From: Rhizopus arrhizus
Lineage: Eukaryota > Mucoromycota > Mucoromycetes > Mucorales > Rhizopodaceae
Direction of reading: 5' to 3'
Assembly: GCA_024220505.1 (NCBI GenBank)
Contig: JAKZZE010000025.1
Span: 1 to 64,000, forward strand
Length of the DNA: 64,000 bases
Shown: piece by piece, positions 55,352 to 64,000 of the stretch
Numbering within the stretch: the stretch's first letter is position 1
Layout of the letters: the number at the start of each line of letters is the position of its first letter
Position numbers and translations under genes: made by a program
Notes under the pieces: generated by a model
Seen by the model: the letters and a program-made list of their open reading frames with translations, nothing else
What the model was told of the DNA's origin: nothing
The model's database searches: none

Positions 55352-57089
55352 ATGCCTCGTTTCAACTCATCTGCTTCTGTCCCTTCAAACAACGATGTCA
55401 CTCCTCGTAGGGGCGGTCGAGTATCTGGTCAAGTAGTCTCACGTTACAGGTCTTATGTTCCTCCTGCTGGTGACCGTGTCCTTGAAGCGCAAATAATTGT
55501 TAGTCCTGAAAGAGCATGGGAGTAAGTTAATTATAATAAAAAATGTTACATTGCGATAGTGGGATTTTTTTTCTTACTAACTCTTTACCTTTGTTTGCAG
55601 TCATCTTTTATCCGTAAACAACGCTTTTCATAGAACTAATGTATGTGGCATTGATGGCTGTCGAAAAGTTTGCACCCTAAGAAATCGTGTCGACAGCGGA
55701 AGACTTACGTACTATTGTGCTGGTGGTCTTGAGATTGATGAAAATGGTGCTACTATTGGTCATGCTGGAAGAAAATCACGCGTTTGTACGTATAATTCGG
55801 TGTTCTACAATCGTAAATGCTTGACCAACTACACTCTTTCTGTGATGTATGACTATTTAAAAGACTCAAGCATTACCAACATTTGCAACTCCCACGACAT
55901 GAGCCGTCCTGCTGTGACTTCATTGGCAAATGATCTTCGTTTAATGATGCTCAGTGATTACAATGCCCATAATCGACAAGAGGAGCATAAGCTAGGTTCT
56001 AACATAAGGTGTCATCACATACAAATAGATGAATCTAAGTTTGGCAAGCGCAAAAACCATCGTGGTCATCGTGTAGAAGGTATCTGGGTCTTTGGTATGG
56101 TTGAGTGCTTGGTCCCCATCAACGAAGCAGATCGATTTTACACCTACACTGATCATCGAACTGGCGAACAAGAGCTAAGACCTAGGTACGAAGCAGGACG
56201 CAAATTCTTTTGCACCGTCCCTAATCGAACAGCGGCAACACTCTTGCCCATCATTTATGATAACTGCCAGCGTGGGTCAACCATTAGATCTGATGGATGG
56301 AGAGCATATTCCGGTCTGCACCCTAGGGAAGAGCATGACGAAAATACTGGCGAGATACTTGACAACACAAGAGCTTACAATGATGGCAACTTCTTTTTTG
56401 CAAGACATCAGGTTGTTAATCATTCCTTAGACTTTGCCACAGTAGATCAAGTTCAAGGTAACCAAGGCGAGTATTCTGGCTTGCCAATATCTGGTAAGAT
56501 TCATACCAACATGATCGAAAGTATGTGGGCTCCTTTGAAAGCATTTATCAAGCCTCGTAACCGAACCAAAAAGAACTGTTACAAACGCATCTTGGAGTAT
56601 CTTTGGCGAAGCGAAAATGGAGGTAGTGTAAAACAGTGCTTTGAACGTATGATTCGTGAGGTGGCAATGGATTCGAATACAGCTCAACAGTCTGCTGAAA
56701 CTGAAAGCTGGTTTACCCGCGGTGTTGATGGCAATTCCCCTTCTGTGTCAGCACGAATTGCAGCTAGAGATGCTCGTCGTTTTGAAGCATGGGTAGAACG
56801 TCGTCGTGCCCGCGATGCTAGGGAATTGTTAGAAGAAGAAGCTATACAAGCAAACGATGGCGGGGAGGAGCTAAATGACACGGCAGAAACATCCAGCTTT
56901 TTACTTCAATCAGAGCAGGGCAGTCCTTTGGTATCTAGCAATGGTCAAAACGAAGCCTTACCTACACATAGTAATCGTCTTGGTGGAAGGCCTCGAACTG
57001 GAAGCCGTCCTGTTGGTAGACCTAGAGGTGCTAACCGTGCTGCCCGTACTACCCGTAGAAATTTAGGCAATAGAGCCAGTAACTCATAA
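55352..57089 (+). CDS. Merlin (ISXO2-like) transposase of MerL, full length
   Basis: Exon 1 55352-55521, intron 55522-55600 (79 nt, GTAAGT..GCAG) and exon 2 55601-57089 give 552 aa (MPRFNSSASVPSNNDVTPRR..). A Trp at the splice junction (ERAWDHL) matches MerA (TTWTHL), which supports the splice. Zinc-ribbon Cys: VCGIDGCRKVC and TYYCAGG. A helix-turn-helix-like segment is near SRPAVTSLANDL. The DDE core reads HHIQIDESKFGKRKNHRGHR, STIRSDGWRAYSGL and HTNMIESMWAPLK. The C-terminus is basic with GGRPRTGSRPVGRPRG, AT-hook-like. It carries out cut-and-paste transposition with 8-bp duplications. No lesion was found, so the gene is a candidate active transposase for MerL, Mer1 or MerA-type ends. Confidence 0.93.
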
Positions 57090-57353
57090 ACTAGCTATGT
57101 TTAAATATAGCTTTAATTAAATATGTACCTTCAGGTTCTATGTCTTAATTGTATCCCTTTCATGCTTAATAATAAAAATAAAATATCACTATCAAAACGC
57201 TAAAAAAATGATTTGCTGTAAACTTACACTCCTTCCAAGTGAAGTTGATACATACTGATGATAGATCTGTTGTAGTAGTGATGTTTATTAAAATTATGCA
57301 AAATCTTAGTCCCTTTGTCTGAGTAAAGGGTGCTGTTGAGCAGTAACCAATTA

Positions 57354-58993
57354 CAGTAGGTCACAAAACTGCTGCAAGGAATTGCAAAACTCAGGTTTTA
57401 CAGCTGGTTGTCCATGGGTACTGCACCAAACTATCTCAAACTTTGACTGTTTGTACCTCAATGGAAAGTGCATTTATTCGTCGATTGTCGGATATGGGCA
57501 ATGGTTATTGGTGGAATTTGAGATCGCTAAAGGTAGTATTATGAACATCCGACATTTTTTACTTGTTCACATATGTTTTAAATGACGAATTTTAATACGA
57601 CCCAACCGGTTGCTATCATAATTTTTCACATTCTTGACATGATTAGAATGATGCCAGTATATATAGAAGCGCTTACAATTCCTTTATTTTAAATTTTATA
57701 TTCCCTTATTTAAATTATTTCTCTTTTTACCCTATCGTCAATCGCATGCCTAAACGGCTGTCAGAGGAGAAAGTAAACGATCTCAAACAGGCATTAACCG
57801 GATCCACATCAATGTATGATATTGCCAAGGAGACTGGATTACATTAATCAACTGTTACTAGATACTCTAGACGGCTGTTTTCAAGTAGGACAGTAAACAC
57901 AGGTGGTAGACCTACATTAGTCTCCAAAGTGACGAAACGGCTAATCAAAAGAAAAGTCATTGAAGGGGTTCTAAAGACTGCCAAAGAGGTACACCGGGAG
58001 CTGGTTCAACTTGGCTATGATATCTCATACCAGTCAGAAATTAACGTACTGAAATCAATGGAGTTCCATTTTCTGATAGAAAAAAAGAAGCCATTTCAGA
58101 CAAAAGTGCATACGTAGCATCAGTTAGAATGGGTCAAGGAGCATCAAGGTTAGGCAATGAGTGACCGACAACAAACAGTGCACTTTAATGAGACCAAGCT
58201 CAGCGTATAGGGCTTTGATGATGCTGATCACTATTGGAAACGGCCAAGTGATCTTCTACAACATCATGACCTGGATTTTGCAATCAATCACGGAGCTAGC
58301 AAAATGATGCCCTGGGGTTGTATAATCTCTGAAGGACCAGGATATACTTGCTAAATTTACGATGGAAACTTGAACTTGGGTGTTTACCAGCATATTTTGA
58401 ACACTACGCTTCGTGATACTATGAAGTACTACAATTTCGACTGGCCCAACATTTAGTTTTAGCATGATAATAACACAAAGCACAAGGCATAATCTACAAT
58501 AGCCTAGTTATGTAGTCACCAAGAGAGCTATGTTAACTATTGGTCAGCTTAGATCCCTGACTTAAATTCAATCGAGCACGTAGGACATCAATTGAAGTTG
58601 AAACTCAACTATTACGAACATAGAGCAAAGAACACGGATGTGTTTTGGGAACGAGTTGATGAAATATGAAATGACTTCCATAAAGATCTTTGCCAAGGAC
58701 ATATAGATAACATTCCGGAAAGAACTCAAGAGATTATTAATAGAAAAGTAGGACCAACTAAATATTAATAAATAAGTTCATTCCGTTCAAATTTTCATTT
58801 TTTCAAATTTTCAAATTGCGCGCCTCATACTTCCTTCAATACTTATCCAATAGGGCATAAACTCTTTCGGATTTTTCAAGACATGTAGAAGATTTACTAT
58901 GTGGGAACAGAGGCAGTTTGTGCCATTGTAACAGGATGTGCGCTACAAAAACCAAGAAAAATGGATTCCTTGCAGCAGTTTTGTGACCTACTG
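57354..58993 (+). mobile_element. T14: Tc1/mariner element inside MerL, degenerate
   Basis: 1640 bp, ends CAGTAGGTCACAAAACTGCTG.. inverted, TA at 57352-57353 and 58994-58995. No inner inverted tip copy is seen. Confidence 0.92.
57746..58768 (+). pseudogene. Tc1-type transposase of T14, killed by nonsense substitutions
   Basis: From MPKRLSEEKVNDLKQALTGS to ..KVGPTKY, 1023 nt, no net frameshift, the same length as T2, T8 and T13. It has about ten stops. Many fall where relatives have Gln (LH-stop-STVTRYS; YTC-stop-IYDG; a TAG just before HDNNTKH) or Trp (a TAG in place of VWG; DEI-stop-NDF), that is CAA/CAG or TGG changed by C-to-T or G-to-A transitions. Catalytic motifs are eroded (HFNETKLSV for FSDETK; IPDLNSIEHV). 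Confidence 0.88.
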
Positions 58994-60161
58994 TAAAGTC
59001 GACATTGATAGATATAAGGTTTAATGCAAGATTGTAATTAAAATAAAACAAGATAAAAGTTAAGTTAAATAAGGCGATGTATGTCGTATTTTCGTTATTA
59101 CACTTAAATATCGAGTGAGATTGTTCAAGATCTCCATGTTATATAATTTAAAGCTATCTTTATCCAACACTACTGATATATAGCATTCAGTATATATAGT
59201 CAACTTTAGTAGCTCATATTTTGTAGCTGTGGTTCCTTCATTACTAATTTTATAAAGACGTCATCTGTATTTAATGGGCTCTCTTCTCTGTCTTCACTCA
59301 ATAAAAAAGCTCAAATAACTCATCGATTAACAAATTTCAATTTTTACTTTATTTTGAACTGTAATCCAGAATACACCATCCCAAACATCACAACAATGAT
59401 TAATTTCAGGTTAATGTATCCTTTTAGAATATGCTTTGTATTAATGATGGTTCTTTGTGCTGCTGTCGTAAGGTTAAAAAAAATACAAAAAAAACAAAAA
59501 CAGAACAAAAGCAAAAGAAAAAAAAACAACAACAACAACAAAAACAATAACAGTAGAACAGTAACTGGTTGTAGTCAACATTGGTAAATATAAGTCTTGA
59601 TACAAGATCATAATTAAAATAAAATAAAATATAAACATATTTAAATAAGACCATGCAATCAATTCCAATTAAACATACTCTAAAAGAATATGTATTGTAT
59701 CCATGAGAGTTCTTTGATAAGAAGAAGTATCAACTAAAATAACCAAGTCCAATCCCATGTCAGGAATATTGCTAATCTTTCACATAATTGAAACAACGCG
59801 TAAAATAACGTTATTCAAATCAGTGAGGAATTCCCAGAATAAAAGATAATCTATGACAGACATACAAAAGAACAAATGAAAGTTTTCATAATCATAATTA
59901 GAGATGACACTTGCTAAAGTACCTGAAGATTAGAAGAACGATCACAATACAACATATCAAGCCACTCACTCAATAAGATATAAATACCTGACTTCAATTA
60001 GAATAATTTATAGTTTAAGTTAAACTGAAATATAAACCAGTCTCATGCAGGACTTACACTCTTTCCTTATTATTGTTTAATAATTTTTTCATTATATGAC
60101 AATTGGATATATGTTACCATTGTTATGTAAGATATTATGAAGGGTAACCTTTAATAGAATT
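58994..60161. other. MerL interior downstream of T14, no gene
   Basis: 58996-59060 and 59570-59640 are direct repeats at roughly 75% identity (ATAAG..CAAGAT..TAATTAAAATAAAA); the left copy appears to continue across T14 into 57339-57353. A TATAAATAC box at 59980 hints at old LTR material. Short A-rich frames at 59354-59587 are low complexity. Confidence 0.5.
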
Positions 60162-60791
60162 AGCAGTCAATGCAGAAATATCATCTGAGGTTGTAAGAAT
60201 ATTTTAAGTATAACTAGAAGCAATATTCAGATTGCAGTCTACCTGCACAATTTCTTGTCCATCAGCAAAAGCACTTTTTTCACGCCTTAAGACGGATATC
60301 AAGCTGAGTTTCGATGTGATCACTTTGTAAATATCATGATTAAATGCGGAAGCACTGTTTCTACCTATGGGTAAGCTTGTCATATAGGTAGAACAAGAAT
60401 TCGGCTTGTAATCCTTCCTAGTAGCATAATGTCCGTCCGACCAGGGGGTTTTTTCGTCTTTAAAGGCCTGTATCTCCCTGTATGTTACAGTGAGAGGTCT
60501 ATAAATACCACCATTGGATTGGAAGAAATTATTCGCGTTCATTGCGGTGCCGGATGCTGATGTTGTACAAATATTGGTAGAGTAATCCCTCCGCATCGTT
60601 TTTGTGGGATTAGCTCAAAAGAGGTTTTTTCGTGTTGCAAGCGCCATATCTACCTGAGTTTAAACGTGACTGCCTCGAAAGTGACACCATTCGATGCGGA
60701 AAAATTATTTGCGTCGATTGCTGTAATTGGTATCTATGTAGGACAAATACCCGGCCCGGAATCTCCTTGCATCGTATCTTTTCCTTCAGCC
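60162..60791 (-). repeat. Right 630-bp TIR of MerL
   Basis: Inverted copy of the left TIR; the 130-residue frame at 60596-60204 on minus is identical to the left one. The inner neighbour sequence differs from that of the left TIR, so the repeat ends s abruptly at 60162. Confidence 0.85.
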
Positions 60792-61699
60792 GGCACTGTA
60801 CCAGTACGAAGGGCTTCTACCATTCCAAAAACCCAAACTCCATCTCTGCGTGATCCACGATTGTATTTACGCTTGCCAAATTTGGACTCGTCAATTTGAA
60901 TATGATCACAGAGTTCGTTGTCACCGAGCTTGTAGTCACCAAAATACCTGATAAAATCGTTGTGCATAAGCATCTGACAATCAACAGCAAGCTGACTAAC
61001 AGTAGGACCACTAATGCGAACCGTTCTGATGATAGTAGCAATTGATGCCTTACGAAAATACTCCGAAAGTACTATGTACACCTTGTTGATGTCCGACTTC
61101 TTATTAAAAAATACAGATCCCTTCGTAATGGATTCTTGTCGATCATTATGAATCCCAATTGATGAAGGTGTGCGACAACGATAGTAGAACTGAGATTTGC
61201 TACGTCTGTACCTAAGGGCCATCTCATTCGTGCATCCATTGAAGTTGCAAATGCGGTTTTCCCTGTAGAACGCACCAATGGATTCCCTCAGGTGACTGTA
61301 ATTCCATCAGTAAACATGCCCTACTTTCCTTTTATATCACTTACGTCCATGTAGTTTCTTCTGGCACAATGATTCTTGCTTCGCTCACTCTGTCACCATC
61401 CGAAGGAGTACGAGACCCATAAGGAGCAGACAATTTGCCAGAAGTACGGCCACCACGACGTGATAAGGATACAACAGAGCTTGAGATGGACATAGACGAA
61501 AATAAGTAAAATACAGAGAAAATACAAAAATGCAAAGGGGTATTTATATTCTTCCTACAAAAAATGACGCAACATAAGTATCCAATCACATTGGTGATTA
61601 TCTATCCCGAGTCAGAGTCCAGGGTCAACAAAAAAAGCGCAAAACACCACAAAAGGAAAGAAAAAAAATTATTCTAAAAAGTCCACTGACGCTGACTTA

Positions 61700-63329
61700 C
61701 AGTAGCGGACAAAACTGGTGCACAAAAATTAAAATCAACATTGTATCTCCGCCATATGTCTGCGACTTTTGTGGCATATACCATCTGAAAGACAGTCCAA
61801 AATATACATTATGTTATGTAAACCGGAACTGTACCGGACATCCCCCAGGCATAAGGTCATTTTTAGTGCTTTTTTGCATATTTCAATTTTCGCCAAAAAT
61901 GTGGTGCTTGTCTAGCCTTCTTTCAATTTTCCCCATATCTCTCCCGTTTGCTTTCAGATTTCACAGCATATTAGTGAATTTTAGTAGCTCTTAAAAAATA
62001 TATAAAACCGTAGTTATTTTGTATTTCCCATTGAATCCCCCCTTTTGTTTTTACCCTATTCACTATAACAAAGTACTAGCCTTATATGTTTAAGAAAATA
62101 AGCAACTGTAAAAACGAAACTCTGAGATCTCGAATACACTTAGTTCGTACGACAACAGATATTTCTAGAATAACAAGAATCTCTAAATGGACAATCAACA
62201 GGAGAAAGAGGGAAGAAAGAAACTTAATGTCTTGTGATCATGAAGGTCTCCCACTTTTAGTCTGAAAAGTTACTAGCTCAATCACTAACCTAAAGCTTGG
62301 ACAAGGTCCGTTACATACAGTTTTCGATGCTCAGCACATTTTGAGGACCTTAAGATACAGTATTAGCAAATTGTCAGTCTGAAGGCACTGTAGGAAGCTA
62401 GATTTTGAGTCTGGAAGTAAGGAATCGAAGAATTTCATCAGCTGTATTAGCCGGAAAAAGCGATGAATGTGGTATCACGACAAGCCATTGTATACAATAG
62501 AGGGCTGGAAGTCTGCTATCTTTAGCAATGAAACAAATATGAACATTATGGATGCAGATAGTATACACTAATATTGAAAGCAAGTCGAGCAACCTGAGCG
62601 ATTTTTTCACGGTAATCAAACAATGAAGCATGCTGGCTGCTCTGTTATGCTTTAAGGCTGTATTAGATATTGAGGACCTGAATATGTGTGTCAAGTATAT
62701 GATGGTATAATGAACTCATAAATATACACATATATTTCGCTTACTTCATACCACAAAAGCCTAGCGTATAGTGGTCTAAAACGTCGTAATCTCTCGTTTC
62801 AGTATGACAATGACACAAGGCACAAGTCGACGCATGTCACAAACTCAATATTTGATAACAGCGCTTCTGTGCTACAAGTTTAGCCGCCACTAATCCCGGC
62901 CTAAGTCCGCTTAAGCATGCCAGGTGGCAATTGATGGCAAAGGTATGATGATACGACACTAGATCAAAAAGGATCGATGATCTTTGGAAAAGAGTAGTTA
63001 AAGAGCCGGGTTCTTTTATTGAAAATGATATACACGCATATTATTAGCATATGCAAAGAAGAACATCCGATGATATCAAGAGATGAGATGATTATATAAA
63101 GTCTAAAGTCTTAGCCACTTTTGCGGTTTTTAGAAAATATAAAATTTTATAAATTTAAAGCACGCTTATGGCTCAGTTTTAACAATGTCATGCTTAGAAC
63201 ATACATAAATTACAATGACTAGTATATCCTCCTTCTAGTACAGTTTCATGACTATTGCAATTACCATGAGCAGGTAATGGTAGTTAAAAGCTGAAAAAAA
63301 GTTTTGTGCACCAGTTTTGTCCGCTACTG
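61700..63329 (+). mobile_element. D4: copy of the dead 1630-bp Tc1 family (at the right TIR of MerA)
   Basis: Ends CAGTAGCGGACAAAACTGGTG.. inverted, TA at 61698-61699 and 63330-63331, 1630 bp. Remnant transposase on +: DISRITRISKWTINRRKREE, AIFSNETNMNIM and FQYDNDTRHKS, with the same stops as D1-D3. Confidence 0.94.
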
Positions 63330-63507
63330 TATCTAAGCGGTAGACTAGGCAAATTCAATGGCCAATAGAACCTGATGCGCTGATTGAAATCTTACCAAAT
63401 TTGGCATCAAAGATGATACGAGGTAAAAGAATGCATATTCGGAGTTTCATGCAGATCGGAGCATAAATGAGGCCAGCGATCTCCGGGACCTATCTTTTGC
63501 TTTAGCC

Positions 63508-64000
63508 CGACTTGTTTGGCCAAGACCACAGGAGCAAGGACGAGGTTTACCAGGAAGCCACCCCATGCGCCATCGCACTAAACGGCTCCGGTCAGCACGG
63601 GAGGCAGGAACAAAGAGAACGGGATCAACCCGAAGTACTGGGCGACAAGCACGAATTAGTACCCGAGAGGTGGACCGGAGGAAGGTATCAAAGCGTTCTT
63701 GACGATACCGACGCAACCAAGACGAGAGATGAGATGTAGATGATGAAGCATCCGGAGGGCAATCATGAACGATACGCCGCTGCTGGAGCCGAGACAAAAG
63801 AGACAAAGGAACGGAGGATGCAAGGAGTGACAGCAGACAGTCATCAGGAAGACCAGAGACACGAAGACAGTACTTGAGCACCAGAGTATCGGCACGGAAA
63901 TCCATAGATGGTAGATTACAAATGTGCCGAAGCACTACTGTAGACGAAGTTCTATGACCACCAACAATCATCCTAAGACACCTATCCTGAACTCGGTTGA
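63508..64000 (-). pseudogene. Non-LTR retrotransposon reverse-transcriptase C-terminal fragment
   Basis: The minus strand is open from the window edge region to MerA. It encodes MIVGGHRTSSTVVLRHICNL.., then RLVRWRMGWLPGKPRPCSCG, a Cys-rich end like those after LINE-type reverse transcriptases (thumb/zinc-knuckle region). It is markedly richer in G+C than the rest of the window. The frame is cut at the MerA boundary (63507), so the C-terminus is lost; the left flank of MerA does not contain the continuation. The upstream part lies beyond the window. Family identity is by pattern only. Confidence 0.6.

Larger units (their letters stand above)
53349..60791 (+). mobile_element. MerL: 7.4 kb Merlin element with 630-bp terminal inverted repeats
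   Basis: Flanked by an exact 8-bp direct repeat GGCACTGT (53341-53348 and 60792-60799), the duplication size of Merlin elements. Ends: GGACAATGTAAAAGATACGA on the left and, inverted, GGCTGAAGGAAAAGATACGA on the right; both start GG. It contains a complete Merlin transposase gene (55352-57089) and T14. 57090-57353 is noncoding. The target was the last seven bases of T12 plus the T of its TA. At 7443 bp (5.8 kb without T14) it is far larger than Mer1 or MerA. Confidence 0.85.
44268..61493 (-). pseudogene. Merlin transposase of MerA, split by insertions but otherwise intact
   Basis: Pieces in coding order: exon 1 61493-61345 (MSISSSVVSLSRRGG..), intron 61344-61296 (49 nt, GT..AG), exon 2 from 61295 to 60799; then 50084-49747; then 44783-44268. 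Adding one TA per insertion gives 149+497+338+516 = 1500 nt, a continuous 499-codon frame ending in TAA. Motifs: zinc-ribbon Cys pairs (CNFNGC, YRCRT); HIQIDESKFGKRKYNRG (first Asp); AVIRSDGWRAYSS (second Asp); INTNTIEGLWRDV (Glu), with T10 inserted just before that Glu; an acidic tail (SSSEDSTDDEDW). T12 plus MerL separate FGMVEALRTG from ITYSYTD. Disrupted only by insertions, so it was probably functional until recently. Confidence 0.9.
43955..63507 (-). mobile_element. MerA: 2.2 kb Merlin element expanded to 19.5 kb by nested insertions
   Basis: Inverted repeats of about 176 bp start GGCTAAAGCAAAAGATAGGT: left 43955-44130, right 63332-63507. D4 sits at the inner edge of the right one. Removing T10, T12, MerL and D4 with their target duplications leaves about 2244 bp, close to Mer1. 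Its transposase gene lies in three genomic pieces. No matching 8-bp duplication is seen at the outer ends. 61494-61699 is noncoding DNA between the gene start and D4. Confidence 0.87.

Noticed and set aside
59354..59668. Asn/Lys-rich and Phe-rich frames in the MerL interior
   Set aside because: Low-complexity A- or T-rich DNA read in several frames; no domain.
1..64000. CRISPR array, prokaryotic operon or riboswitch
   Set aside because: No regularly spaced short repeats with unique spacers; introns, TA-flanked Tc1 elements and retroelement remnants mark a eukaryotic genome.

Overview
The window looks like a transposon-dense, AT-rich stretch of an early-diverging fungal genome, most likely Mucoromycota (Rhizopus/Mucor type). 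This is an inference from four things: short 50-80 nt GT..AG introns, A/T homopolymers, many Tc1/mariner elements with TA target duplications beside Merlin (IS1595-like) and Tnp2-type CACTA elements, and a Ty3-like gag plus a non-LTR reverse-transcriptase remnant. I see no convincing host housekeeping gene; almost every coding sequence belongs to a mobile element.

Layout. 1-14904: three CACTA-like elements tail to head, with CACTGC.. termini and only 2-3 bp between them: CAC-A (internally deleted, cut by the window edge), CAC-B (6.9 kb, Tnp2 transposase plus a convergent accessory gene) and CAC-D (accessory gene only, hit by Tc1 element T1). 14905-15844: no clear gene, LTR-like signals. 15845-21273: a fourth copy, CAC-C, with T2 in its first intron and T3 in its transposase exon. 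21276-31297: a stack made of a T1-like 5' remnant, T4 (carrying D1 and T5), Merlin element Mer1, and T6 carrying T7. 31300-36282: sequence without genes, D2, and a broken Ty3-like gag. 36285-39553: T8 with an intact transposase and T9 inside its left TIR. 39556-43954: a graveyard of element ends and a solo LTR. 43955-63507: one 2.2 kb Merlin element (MerA) expanded to 19.5 kb by nested T10 (T11 (D3)), T12 (T13), MerL (T14) and D4. 63508-64000: a GC-richer non-LTR reverse-transcriptase C-terminus.

How the parts relate. Tc1/mariner transposases (DD34E, DD35E and DD37E types) cut at their TIRs and insert at TA. T8 and T13 carry full 340-aa transposases with all three acidic residues, and MerL carries a full 552-aa Merlin transposase, so these are the candidate active elements. 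The others are broken by nonsense codons, a few frameshifts or insertions. Removing the nested insertions together with one copy of each target duplication restores exact open frames for MerA (1500 nt) and T11 (1032 nt), and a continuous 1011-nt frame with one stop codon for T12; this fixes the order of insertion. Four 1630-bp copies of a dead family (D1-D4) share the same lesions and must have been moved in trans. MerL is the most unusual element: 7.4 kb, 630-bp TIRs built of about 175-bp repeats, and an 8-bp target duplication lying on the terminal bases of T12.
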